Assembly (NCBI GenBank): GCA_947492905.1 | Contig: CANLOL010000001.1 | Span: forward strand, 722,578 to 786,577 | Reading direction: 5' to 3' | DNA: 64,000 bases | From: an uncultured Sphingorhabdus sp. | GTDB taxonomy: Bacteria; Pseudomonadota; Alphaproteobacteria; Sphingomonadales; Sphingomonadaceae | Shown: piece by piece, positions 25,768 through 34,515 of the stretch | How positions within the stretch are numbered: the first letter of the stretch is position 1 | Layout of the letters: every line of letters starts with the position of its first letter | The notes under the pieces: generated by a model | Seen by the model: the letters and a program-made list of their open reading frames with translations, nothing else | Database searches by the model: none | Told to the model about the DNA's origin: nothing | Translations under genes and position numbers: made by a program

Positions 25768-27606
25768 CTATGGCTTTTCTTGCGCTTGTCTCTGCCACAT
25801 TTGCGCATAAAGCCCCTTCATCGCAAGCAATTCTTTATGATTGCCCTGTTCGGCGATAGACCCATTATCGAGCAAAATGATTTTATCGGCATGGGTGATG
25901 GTGGATAATCGGTGCGCTATGACCAATGTCGTGCGGCTTTGGGATAGTTGACGTAACGTGTCCAAAATATCTTCTTCTGTGCGGCTATCGAGTGCTGATG
26001 TGGCTTCGTCTAAAATCAGCAATGGCGGGTTTTTGATTAGGGTTCTGGCTATAGCGACACGCTGTTTCTCACCGCCAGAGAGTTTCAGGCCGCGTTCGCC
26101 CACTTGCGTATTATAACCATCGCTTAAGCGCTCAATAAAGGGGGCAATTGATGCGCCTCTTGCTGCTGTTTCAATGGCGCTTTGATCGGCATCTTCGCGG
26201 CCATAGCCAATATTATAACCGATGCTATCATTGAACAAAACCGTGTCTTGCGGCACAACCCCAATGGCGCGGCGCAGGCTGTTTTGGGTACATAGCTTTA
26301 TATCTTGGTTATCAATCAAGATGCGCCCCGATTGCGGATCATAAAATCGGAACAATAATTTTGCGATGGTTGATTTTCCCGCGCCCGAAGGACCAACAAT
26401 GGCGAGGGTCTGTCCTGCACCAATGGAAAAGCTTAGATTATATAATATCTGCCGATCATCATCAAAGCTGAAATCCACATTCTCAAATATAATCTCGCCG
26501 CGTTTTACATCAATGGCGCGCGCATTTGGGGCATCCACTATTTCTGCTTCTGTATCTATAAGGCGGAACATTGCATCCATATCAATCACCCCTTGGCGGA
26601 TGGTGCGATATACAGTGCCTAGAAAATCAAGCGGGCGGAATAATTGCATCAATAATGTGTTGATAAAGACCAAATCACCAGCGCTATAAATGCCCTTTGA
26701 CCAACCCCATACGCTATAGCTCATTGCACCAATCATCATGGCGTTGGTAATGATGGATTGACCAATGTTCAGATAGGCCAATGAATTTTCAGATTTCACC
26801 GCAGCATTGGCATATTCATCCATAGCCCTGCCATAACGTTCGGACTCGCGCTGTTCGGCGGTGAAATATTTCACCGTTTCATAATTGAGCAATGCATCGA
26901 CGCTGCGGCCAATGGCGCGGCTGTCCATATTGTTCATTTGCTGACGCAGCTTATTGCGCCAATTGGTCACCTTGCTGGTAAAGACGATATAGAATATAAC
27001 AACCGCTAGAGTGACCGAAACCAACCCTAAGCCAAATTCAAAACCAAATATGATAAGCACTGCGGTTAATTCTATTGCGGTGGGCGCGATGTTAAAAAGC
27101 AAGAAATAGAGCATTGTGTCGATGCTCTTGGTGCCGCGATCAATGATTTTGGTGACTTCACCCGTGCGGCGCGATAAATGAAAGCGCAGCGATAGATTAT
27201 GCAAATGGCTAAAAACTTGTTGGGCCAAATTGCGGGTGGCATATTGGCCAACGCGCTCAAACGTGAAATTGCGCAAATTATCGAATAATATCTGACCAAA
27301 TCGCGCCAATCCATAGGCGGCAACCAGCAGAAATACGACCTCTACTATCGCACTATTGCTAGCAATCACGCTATCATCGCTCATATTATCAACGATCGAA
27401 CGATAGCTATAGGGCAGCGATAATATAGAGGCTTTGGCGGCAAGAACAAAACAGGCGGCGAATAAGATTCGCAGCTTTAATTCGGGCGCATCTTTGGGCC
27501 ACAGATGCGGCAGAAAGCGGCGCAAGGTTGGGATGAGTTCGGGCTCTACGCCATCTATAGTGTTGATATTATGATCGGGTGGCATTGATAGGCTGTTACA
27601 ATGCAT
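25768..27606 (-). CDS. ABC transporter, ATM1/heavy metal tolerance type
   Basis: A 612-residue half-transporter with an N-terminal membrane domain (about six helices, residues 60-340) fused to an ATPase domain. Walker A is GPSGAGKSTIAKL, the Q-loop VVPQDTVLFNDSIGYNI, the signature LSGGEKQRVAIARTL, Walker B LLILDEATSALDSRTEEDIL and the H-loop IAHRLSTI. YNIGYGREDA and the TGEVTKIIDRGTKSIDTMLYFL block in the membrane part are typical of ATM1/HMT1 exporters, which move glutathione-bound sulfur or metal compounds. A homodimer in the inner membrane is expected. A Blh-type protein follows. Confidence 0.95.
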   Translation of the reverse strand: MHCNSLSMPPDHNINTIDGVEPELIPTLRRFLPHLWPKDAPELKLRILFAACFVLAAKASILSLPYSYRSIVDNMSDDSVIASNSAIVEVVFLLVAAYGLARFGQILFDNLRNFTFERVGQYATRNLAQQVFSHLHNLSLRFHLSRRTGEVTKIIDRGTKSIDTMLYFLLFNIAPTAIELTAVLIIFGFEFGLGLVSVTLAVVIFYIVFTSKVTNWRNKLRQQMNNMDSRAIGRSVDALLNYETVKYFTAEQRESERYGRAMDEYANAAVKSENSLAYLNIGQSIITNAMMIGAMSYSVWGWSKGIYSAGDLVFINTLLMQLFRPLDFLGTVYRTIRQGVIDMDAMFRLIDTEAEIVDAPNARAIDVKRGEIIFENVDFSFDDDRQILYNLSFSIGAGQTLAIVGPSGAGKSTIAKLLFRFYDPQSGRILIDNQDIKLCTQNSLRRAIGVVPQDTVLFNDSIGYNIGYGREDADQSAIETAARGASIAPFIERLSDGYNTQVGERGLKLSGGEKQRVAIARTLIKNPPLLILDEATSALDSRTEEDILDTLRQLSQSRTTLVIAHRLSTITHADKIILLDNGSIAEQGNHKELLAMKGLYAQMWQRQAQEKP

Positions 27607-27668
27607 TGATGATTATGGCCACTCATTCTTGATCGGCGCATCAATATTTAACCTCGCTTATATATAAT

Positions 27669-29822
27669 CTAAAAAGTACCTGTGATAATGAAACGATAGA
27701 ATTGCCCTGCTTGACCCCGAAAGCTTTCTGTTGTGCTGATCGGCCCATCGCGGCGCTCGGTAAAGAATATTTCCTCGCGCCGTTCGGTTTGATTCAAAAG
27801 ATTTTGAATTTGCAGGTTCACACGCAATCCGAACACATCCTTATTCTCGACAAATATTGTGGTGAAGGGAAGATTATTCGATCCATTGGAGAGGAAATCT
27901 AGTCGCAAATTGTCATTACGCCGACCATCACGAGCTTCTATACCCCATGCCCAATTGCTGCCGATAATATCATGGCGAAAATCAACTCTATAGCGCCCAA
28001 TTAAAGACCGGCTGATGGAGCGGCGGAAATCAAAAATCTGATCGGGAACGCTGCTGGTTTCATATTCTGCGCGTATATCGAGTTTAGCGCCTTTCCATCC
28101 AATAATATTATCCAGCAAAAATGTAGCATCTGCGCCAATATTTAAACGGCGCGCTCCATCAACATTGCCAACGGCTTCTGCATCAAGACCAATGGGAACT
28201 TGGTCGATAAGATCGCTAATGCTCTCGGCTTCTAAAGTTAATTTAATAGAGCCAGCATCGCCAAGAGAACGGTTTAATTCTATTTCACCAACCCAGCTTT
28301 GCGGCGGTACAAGCAAGGGATTACCGCTGTTGCTATTGCCATTATTGCCAATATCGACAGAGGCCAAGAAAGAACCAAAATTTAGCTGACCAACGCGTCT
28401 TTCTATACGGGCGTTAATATCCAAAACGCTGTTTGGCCGCCATGTTAGGGCCAATGATCCTTTGGGACGGACAAATGTACGGCTCAGGCCGCTGGCACCA
28501 TCTTGTGATATATTGCTGACCTCTGCGCCAAAAATAGTTTGTAAATTGACGGTTGATGATAATGGGCGGCTAAAGGATAGAGATGCATCTCCGCGATATT
28601 CTTCGACGCGAGCAGAAGCATTATCAAGCGGTTCTTCTTGGAATATTCCATCGGCATCAAGCACTAAAAATTCGCTTGTGCGATCGAGAAAATTATAGGC
28701 CCCTTCGAGCGATAATTGCCAATCATTTTGTCCGCCGCTCCAGCGCAATTCGCTGCGCAATATGCTCTCGCCCTCGTCTTGGATAGTGTTGAATTGAGAG
28801 CCTTCTGATGCGCTGCCATCGGTAAATGTTTGCAGGAATAAATTGTCATTTGGGCTATGTTCAAAGCGTTGAAAGGCGATTAACTTTAGCCGTCCCCCGA
28901 TAAAATCAAATTCATAATCGCTATTCAATTCGAAATTAATTTCATCTTCGCTACCGGCCCGCAGTTCATTGAACGGCGCAATATCAGGCCCTGTTATGGG
29001 GCTGTCATTATCCCGCCGAGAAATTGACAAAGCAAAGGAGCCGCCGATGTTGAATATAGAGCCACCATCACCGGTTACGCCATAAGAGGCACTGATAGTG
29101 GGGTTTTCTCGCCGGAAACGATTATTGCTCTCGCGAATGAATAATAAATTCCCATCACCATCGCTGACGATTTCTGGCCCAGCATTACCATTACGAAATG
29201 CGCCATTATTATTAATGCCTAATATCAATTCGCCTTTGCCCAGAGGCGCATTAATATTCAGTTCCGCATCTAATAAATTATCGGGTAGTCTCTGCCTAAA
29301 TTGTGTGCGCCAGCGATAATTACCGCTAATGCCTTTTGTAGTGGTTATAACATTGAGGACCTGTCCGTTTAATCCTGCGATGGATAATGATGCGCCATCC
29401 ACAATCTCTAATTGGACAATTTGCGATGCGGCTAAACGCCCTAAAATTGTGCGGGCGTCATTGCTCTTTCCTGATATGCGCTTGCCATTGATAAGAACAT
29501 TTTGAGAGGCATTTCCAAGACCGCGATCTCCGCTGGTATTGGATATTGAAAACCCAGGAATTTGCTCGACCATATCAATGGCGGTTTGGGGCGAAAAACG
29601 CTCAAAAAAAGCAGGAGAATATATGGCTTTACCATCAACGATAGTGGGGGCCATTGTTATATTATTGGGATCGTTAATGGGTCTATCTGCTGCAATATCC
29701 TCTACATCTGCTGTGACAGGCGCAGGGGTTTCTTGAGCATAGGCGGGTGATACGAAAAGGCACATCAGTGCGAGAGCAGAACATTGATGCATCAATGAAA
29801 AGCGAGATGAATCATTCATCAT
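27669..29822 (-). CDS. TonB-dependent receptor
   Basis: About 717 residues when started at MMNDSSRF; the 51 residues further upstream lack signal-peptide character, whereas this start gives a good one (cleavage near AYAQE). The plug domain has FSPQTAIDMVEQIPGFSISNTSGDRGLGNASQNVLINGKRISGKSND, followed by a roughly 22-strand beta-barrel ending in Phe (FYRFIITGTF), as needed for outer-membrane assembly. No carboxypeptidase-like N-terminal extension. The ligand is unknown. Sphingomonads carry many such receptors. Confidence 0.93.
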   Translation of the reverse strand: MMNDSSRFSLMHQCSALALMCLFVSPAYAQETPAPVTADVEDIAADRPINDPNNITMAPTIVDGKAIYSPAFFERFSPQTAIDMVEQIPGFSISNTSGDRGLGNASQNVLINGKRISGKSNDARTILGRLAASQIVQLEIVDGASLSIAGLNGQVLNVITTTKGISGNYRWRTQFRQRLPDNLLDAELNINAPLGKGELILGINNNGAFRNGNAGPEIVSDGDGNLLFIRESNNRFRRENPTISASYGVTGDGGSIFNIGGSFALSISRRDNDSPITGPDIAPFNELRAGSEDEINFELNSDYEFDFIGGRLKLIAFQRFEHSPNDNLFLQTFTDGSASEGSQFNTIQDEGESILRSELRWSGGQNDWQLSLEGAYNFLDRTSEFLVLDADGIFQEEPLDNASARVEEYRGDASLSFSRPLSSTVNLQTIFGAEVSNISQDGASGLSRTFVRPKGSLALTWRPNSVLDINARIERRVGQLNFGSFLASVDIGNNGNSNSGNPLLVPPQSWVGEIELNRSLGDAGSIKLTLEAESISDLIDQVPIGLDAEAVGNVDGARRLNIGADATFLLDNIIGWKGAKLDIRAEYETSSVPDQIFDFRRSISRSLIGRYRVDFRHDIIGSNWAWGIEARDGRRNDNLRLDFLSNGSNNLPFTTIFVENKDVFGLRVNLQIQNLLNQTERREEIFFTERRDGPISTTESFRGQAGQFYRFIITGTF

Positions 29823-29984
29823 TTCGGGAAAGGTGAGATTAGCAAACAAAGAGGGGGGCTTTCTGTTCAGCAAACTAGTTTGATGTTGTAATTTAAAAAG
29901 CCATCTATGAAATAAATATGCTTTGCGACATGGTTTATCGACCAGCGGTGAGCAAAGGGGGATAAATAACATCAATCCTGCCCA

Positions 29985-30248
29985 TTATAATTTATTGTTC
30001 AGCAGTAAATAAGCCGTGGTCATATTGAGCGCGGTATATGTCATGTAAATCAAAACGAATATAAAGGATTCATTATAAACCAATGCGCCCAGTAATATTA
30101 TAAATTCAAAAATATATCCTGCATATTTACCGATATGCTGTCCAAAATATAGTTTCGTATCCTCGACAAATGGATGTTTCGATTCCATCACGGCGCGATG
30201 ACATGAAAAATTGGTGATACCGAATAAAAAGCATAATATTAATCCCAT
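29985..30248 (-). CDS. Small membrane protein downstream of AI-2E gene
   Basis: Eighty-seven residues with three hydrophobic stretches (about 2-16, 43-58 and 60-82). No family recognised. Its ATG directly abuts the stop codon of the AI-2E permease gene (TAAATG), so it is very likely translated by reinitiation on the same message and may be an accessory to that permease. Confidence 0.65.
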   Translation of the reverse strand: MGLILCFLFGITNFSCHRAVMESKHPFVEDTKLYFGQHIGKYAGYIFEFIILLGALVYNESFIFVLIYMTYTALNMTTAYLLLNNKL

Positions 30249-31367
30249 TTATGCTTCCAATATTCTCTTCTTCGCATTTTTATGATTGTTGCGCACCCGC
30301 TCAGAATGGCTTTCGAGAGCTACTTTGATCATCGCAATAATCGGATCCGCTAATGCCAAACCGATAATACCGAATAATGTGCCGAATAATATTTGCGCCC
30401 CAATGACCAATGCTGGCGCAAGATCAACGGCGCGTTTTGCAATCATTGGCACAATTAAATAACCATCGACAAATTGAACAAATATATAAACGCCAAGCGC
30501 GAATAAACCAGTTTCAACACCGCCAGAAAAACCAACCAAAATGATCAATATCCCTGATATGATAGCGCCAATATTGGGTAAAAATGCCAATAGACCCGTT
30601 AAGATACCAAGCAGGGCCGCCAAAGGCACGCCGCCAATCCATAATAATATCCATGTGCCAAAACCCTCGACAGCCATACCGAGCAAACGTCCGGCCATTA
30701 AGCGGCGCAATGTGAAGCCAATTTTGTTCATATTGCCATAAAATTGCTCGCGCTCTGATAATGGCAGCATCCATGCAACGCCGCGTTCATACATGCGCGG
30801 CTCTGCGGCTATGAAGATCGCCAATACTAGCATGATAGCTATGCTGGCCAATGCGCCAATAGCAGAGGTGACTGCTGCTGTTACGCGGCCCACTGAATTG
30901 AATATTTGCTGTCCTAGATTTTCTAAATCTACCGAAGTATAGGCAAGCCCGCTTTCTTCGGCCATCACGCCAATACGCTCTAATTGGCTGGAGATTGTGG
31001 ATTTGAGGCTAATGGCTTGCCCGACCAATTCAGAGCCAGCGAATATTACCGTCCATACTAAAAATGCAGTAACGGCCAATATCACGATAGTTAGCAAAAT
31101 ACCGCGCGGCCAAGGCAATATTCTGCCCAATAAGCGCGCACCGCCATCTAACATAGCGGCCAATACAAGGCCGCCAACGATCAATAATATAGGCTGTGCC
31201 AAAAATATTATGGCGACAACCAAGGTTATCATACCAATCCATACCGCCGCTTTTTTTAATTCACTGCGTATGATGGGATCATAAAATTCGGTTGGCCCAA
31301 CGGCTTCTGTTCGGGAAGATTCTGTATGAGATGCCGTATCTTCATCATTGGATATTTTACTCAACAC
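30249..31367 (-). CDS. AI-2E family transporter
   Basis: A 372-residue polytopic protein of the AI-2E/PerM family, paralogous to the one at 3988-5046. After a polar 40-residue N-terminal tail come hydrophobic helices in the usual pattern; the family region includes PLAALLGILTGLLAFLPNIGAIISGILIILVGF and DGYLIVPMIAKRAVDLAPALVIGAQILFG. Substrate unknown. It lies 50 bases downstream of lepB on the same strand and abuts the 87-residue membrane protein. Confidence 0.93.
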   Translation of the reverse strand: MLSKISNDEDTASHTESSRTEAVGPTEFYDPIIRSELKKAAVWIGMITLVVAIIFLAQPILLIVGGLVLAAMLDGGARLLGRILPWPRGILLTIVILAVTAFLVWTVIFAGSELVGQAISLKSTISSQLERIGVMAEESGLAYTSVDLENLGQQIFNSVGRVTAAVTSAIGALASIAIMLVLAIFIAAEPRMYERGVAWMLPLSEREQFYGNMNKIGFTLRRLMAGRLLGMAVEGFGTWILLWIGGVPLAALLGILTGLLAFLPNIGAIISGILIILVGFSGGVETGLFALGVYIFVQFVDGYLIVPMIAKRAVDLAPALVIGAQILFGTLFGIIGLALADPIIAMIKVALESHSERVRNNHKNAKKRILEA

Positions 31368-31417
31368 GGCCTCCTTCTTGTTCAGTATAATGCTGTACTA
31401 GCTCTTATATCATGAAT

Positions 31418-32320
31418 TTATTCGGCTTGCTCTTCTTTTTTGGTGCGCAAGCTGTTGCCCGCTCTGCCTGAACGTAATGAAGAGAACCAAGTGGTAGGAT
31501 TAAATGTTGTCGTGCCATCGACTGAAAATGTGATAAAGGATGCGCGGCCACCAATATTTTCCCATTTCACTGCACCGCCGAGACCAAGCGGCCAATCAAC
31601 ACGGCTATCGGCACTATTATCGCGATTATCCCCCATCAGATAATAATGGCCATCGGGTATATTATAGGGGCGAACATTATCATTTTCGCTGTCGGATGCA
31701 TCAATTGTATCCCAATATTTGCCATTGGGTAATTTCTCTCTGACAATGGATACTATGCAATGTAATTCGCCTTCATCATCATATTGCAGAGCATTAGGAA
31801 ACTCTATCGAGCTGCATTCATTATTTTCATCAGCAGGTAATTTCAGAGAGGGCTGTGCTTCCTGCGTAATGGGTTTGCCGTCAATATAAACTTGGCCCAA
31901 CCGCATTTCGATGGTTTCCCCGGGCATACCAATGACGCGCTTAATATAATCTTGTTTATTTTCGGGGTGAGTCAATATGACAATATCCCCTCTTTCGGGT
32001 GATGAACCCCAAACGCGGCCCTTAGTCTCTGGTAAGGTAAAGGCGAGTGATGTTTCGTCATCACGCAATACCAACCACTTAAATATAGCGGCTGGATTTG
32101 GTATAGTGGGCGAAACATAGCTCCATCCATATGGATATTTGGATACAACCAAACGATCCCCCACCAACAATGTTGGCATCATCGAAATGGATGGGATATA
32201 GAAAGGCTTAGCGACAAAGCTGTGGAATAATAAGACGGCCAATAGCAACCAGAAAAAGCCCTTAAGCTCATCCAAAATAATGCGAAATCTGCTTTTACCG
32301 TTTTGGCGGGCGTCACTCAT
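31418..32320 (-). CDS. lepB: Signal peptidase I
   Basis: About 300 residues. LepB removes signal peptides at the outer face of the inner membrane. A membrane anchor (LKGFFWLLLAVLLFHSFVAKPF) precedes the catalytic serine in IPSISMMPTLLVGDRLVVSKYPYG; the catalytic lysine lies in DYIKRVIGMPGETIEMR, and GDNRDNSADSRVDWPLG is the closing box E. The region between lysine and box E is longer than in short-type LepB. The start is set at MSDARQNGKSRF. Upstream genes are acpS, pdxJ and pyrE; the rnc-era pair that often follows lepB in relatives is absent here. Confidence 0.97.
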   Translation of the reverse strand: MSDARQNGKSRFRIILDELKGFFWLLLAVLLFHSFVAKPFYIPSISMMPTLLVGDRLVVSKYPYGWSYVSPTIPNPAAIFKWLVLRDDETSLAFTLPETKGRVWGSSPERGDIVILTHPENKQDYIKRVIGMPGETIEMRLGQVYIDGKPITQEAQPSLKLPADENNECSSIEFPNALQYDDEGELHCIVSIVREKLPNGKYWDTIDASDSENDNVRPYNIPDGHYYLMGDNRDNSADSRVDWPLGLGGAVKWENIGGRASFITFSVDGTTTFNPTTWFSSLRSGRAGNSLRTKKEEQAE

Positions 32321-32340
32321 TATATTAAATCCATAATTAT

Positions 32341-32742
32341 TTATATCTTGCGAGCTTCGATAATGACAAAGGCTTGCGCCCATGGATGATCGTCGGTGAG
32401 CGTAAGATGAACAAATGCCTCATAGCCATCTGGTATCATGCTGTCGAGCCGCGTCTTTGCACCGCCGCGTAAATCTAATGTGGGTGCACCCGATGGCGCA
32501 TTGATAACGCCAATATCTTTCATGAATACACCGTTGCGAAACCCTGTGCCCACGGCTTTGGAAAATGCTTCTTTGGCGGCAAAACGTTTCGCATAAGTCC
32601 CAGCTTTGGTAAAAGGGCGCCGCGCGGCCTTGGCGCGTTCTTTTTCGGTAAAGACACGATTCTCAAATCGCTCTCCAAAACGATCCAGCGAATTTTGGAT
32701 GCGTTCAATATTGCATAAATCTGACCCCAAACCGATAATCAT
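32341..32742 (-). CDS. acpS: Holo-[acyl-carrier-protein] synthase
   Basis: About 133 residues from the start at [19 protein letters not shown], which matches the family N-terminus; eight more upstream codons overlap pdxJ and are left out. AcpS attaches 4'-phosphopantetheine to acyl carrier protein. The magnesium and CoA site residues are in [12 protein letters not shown] (D) and [18 protein letters not shown] (E, K). Length is normal. It belongs to the pyrE-pdxJ-acpS-lepB unit. Confidence 0.96.
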   Translation of the reverse strand: MIIGLGSDLCNIERIQNSLDRFGERFENRVFTEKERAKAARRPFTKAGTYAKRFAAKEAFSKAVGTGFRNGVFMKDIGVINAPSGAPTLDLRGGAKTRLDSMIPDGYEAFVHLTLTDDHPWAQAFVIIEARKI

Positions 32743-32752
32743 AGCAGACCAA

Positions 32753-33520
32753 TCATCGCGCTTCATCCATCAGGTTGCGCATTTTGCGAACGCTTTCTTC
32801 TAAGCCTAGGAATATCGCCTCGCCGATAAGATAATGACCGATGTTCAATTCTGCGATTTGCGCAATCGCCGCAATCGGCTGGACATTGTCAAAGGTTAAT
32901 CCATGACCAGCATGCGCCTCTATACCATTTTTAGCCGCTAAAGCAGCAGCATCGCTGATACGTTTCAGCTCGCTCTCAACCCCTGCGGCATCGCCATCAA
33001 ACCCATAATGTGCATAGCGCCCTGTATGAAATTCGACAACGGGCGCGCCGAGCATCATCGCTGCCTCTATTTGGCGCGGGTCTGCTTCGATAAAGAGGCT
33101 TACTCTTATGTCGGCATCGCGCAATTTGCTGACAAAGGAGGTGAGATGATTATGCTGACCAGCAGCATCCAATCCGCCTTCGGTGGTTCGTTCTTGGCGT
33201 TTCTCAGGCACAATGCAGGCTGCATGGGGTTTGTGACGCAATGCGATTTCAAGCATTTCATCGGTGGCGGCCATCTCTAGGTTGAGCGGTAAATCAGTCG
33301 CATCCATAATACGCTCTATATCAGCATCCCTTATGTGGCGCCGATCTTCGCGTAAATGCGCTGTTATGCCATCGCCGCCAACAGCAGCCACAATTTCTGC
33401 GGCCCTAACAGGGTCAGGATGCAGGCCACCGCGCGCATTGCGGATGGTGGCTACATGGTCAATATTGACACCTAACCGCAGATTATTGGGCCGGTTATTG
33501 GGATTCAGATTAGCGGACAT
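32753..33520 (-). CDS. pdxJ: Pyridoxine 5'-phosphate synthase
   Basis: A 255-residue TIM-barrel enzyme that forms pyridoxine 5'-phosphate from deoxyxylulose phosphate and 1-amino-3-hydroxyacetone phosphate (vitamin B6 synthesis). [29 protein letters not shown] at residues 13-41 is the near-invariant family start; VTIVPEKR-like [48 protein letters not shown] and [12 protein letters not shown] are further signatures. Its ATG directly follows the pyrE stop. Confidence 0.98.
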   Translation of the reverse strand: MSANLNPNNRPNNLRLGVNIDHVATIRNARGGLHPDPVRAAEIVAAVGGDGITAHLREDRRHIRDADIERIMDATDLPLNLEMAATDEMLEIALRHKPHAACIVPEKRQERTTEGGLDAAGQHNHLTSFVSKLRDADIRVSLFIEADPRQIEAAMMLGAPVVEFHTGRYAHYGFDGDAAGVESELKRISDAAALAAKNGIEAHAGHGLTFDNVQPIAAIAQIAELNIGHYLIGEAIFLGLEESVRKMRNLMDEAR

Positions 33521-34099
33521 TTATTTTCTGCTACCTGGTTTGGTAATCTCGACTTCTGCTAATTCGGCGGGGACTTCATCTTCCGCATATGTTGGAAAAT
33601 TAAGCGATAATAAAGAGTGGAATGGAACATCAAATTCGGCTGATCCAGCACTGCGGTCAACCACGCTGCCTGCACATATGACGCGACCTCCTGCTGCTTT
33701 TACCGATTCCATCGCTTGCTTAGATGATAATCCTGTTGTGACGACATCTTCCATCAGCAGCACTTTTTGGCCTTGTTCGATTTCAAAACCGCGGCGCAAT
33801 TCGAATGTACCCGTTGGGCGCTCTAAAAATATTGCATCACATTCTAATGCACGGCCCATTTCATGGCCTATTATGAGGCCGCCCATGGCAGGAGAGACTA
33901 CCAAGTCGATTTCATTGCGCAGCTCGCGCGGTATTTTTTTGGCTAGCGCGGTAGCAAGTCTGGCGGCACGATCGGGATTCATCAAAACACGTGCGCATTG
34001 TAAATAATGGGCGCTATGACGACCTGATGATAGCAAGAAGTGACCTTCTAATAGAGCATTAGCGGCGCGAAATTCAGATAATATTTCTTCTTCAGTCAT
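33521..34099 (-). CDS. pyrE: Orotate phosphoribosyltransferase
   Basis: A 192-residue type I phosphoribosyltransferase turning orotate and PRPP into OMP in pyrimidine synthesis. The PRPP motif is KVLLMEDVVTTGLSSKQAME; GHFLLSSGRHSAHYLQCARVLMNPD and VVSPAMGGLIIGHEMGRAL are conserved family blocks. It is the first gene of the pyrE-pdxJ-acpS-lepB unit and is divergent from the cytochrome oxidase operon. Confidence 0.97.
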   Translation of the reverse strand: MTEEEILSEFRAANALLEGHFLLSSGRHSAHYLQCARVLMNPDRAARLATALAKKIPRELRNEIDLVVSPAMGGLIIGHEMGRALECDAIFLERPTGTFELRRGFEIEQGQKVLLMEDVVTTGLSSKQAMESVKAAGGRVICAGSVVDRSAGSAEFDVPFHSLLSLNFPTYAEDEVPAELAEVEITKPGSRK

Positions 34100-34222
34100 A
34101 AAATTGGGGGGCTTTCTTTGGAATGTTTATCATTGTTTGTGGGTTTTACCATAAGTGATTTTTGGCGCAATCCCCCTTGATATAATCGGCATCAAGCATC
34201 AGTATCAACTCGTTTTAATATA

Positions 34223-34237
34223 ATGACGTAGCGTCAT
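34223..34237. promoter_or_regulatory. Perfect short palindrome, possible operator
   Basis: ATGACG, three bases (TAG), then CGTCAT, a perfect 6-bp inverted repeat between the pyrE and ctaC genes. It could be a dimeric regulator's binding site; no known regulator is assigned. Confidence 0.35.
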
Positions 34238-34331
34238 AATTATAAGCAGTAGGATTGCAGTGGTAAAACTCTAAGTCGCGTATTTGGACGTTACTTTTGT
34301 GCAGTGCAAGAGGCGTTTGAAAAACCACTAT

Positions 34332-34381
34332 AAAAAATCCGCAAAAAAACCAGAAAAAAATCGACAAAAAAGTGAAAAAAA
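34332..34381. promoter_or_regulatory. Phased A-tracts, intrinsically curved DNA
   Basis: Five A-runs of six or seven bases at 34332-34337, 34343-34349, 34354-34360, 34366-34371 and 34375-34381. Their centres are about 9.5 to 11.5 bp apart, close to the helical repeat, so their bends add up. Such arrays curve DNA and often act as upstream promoter elements or nucleoid-protein sites. The array lies about 135-185 bp before the ctaC start. Confidence 0.75.
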
Positions 34382-34515
34382 GCCATTCAAGTGCTTGAGG
34401 CTTTGAAATTACAAGCCTATAAGCAGCCGCATAATCAGGCTCACAATATGCGCTTGTCATTTATTGCGGGGAAGGTCTTTATCGTAAGGCTGCAAAAATT
34501 TAAAAGGCTAACACT

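Larger units (their letters stand above)
34100..34515. other. Divergent regulatory region between pyrE and ctaC
   Basis: About 416 bases without a convincing gene. It holds a short perfect palindrome (34223-34237) and a run of helically phased A-tracts (34332-34381). An open frame across the A-tracts on the minus strand exists only because T-runs encode phenylalanine. Promoters of pyrE and of the oxidase operon must lie here. Confidence 0.7.

Noticed and set aside
33264-34007. 247-codon open frame antisense to pdxJ and pyrE
   Set aside because: Covers two certain genes on the other strand and has no recognisable domain.
34215-34460. Minus-strand open frame of 81 codons upstream of ctaC
   Set aside because: Its hydrophobic middle arises from T-runs opposite the phased A-tracts; no ribosome site and no family resemblance.
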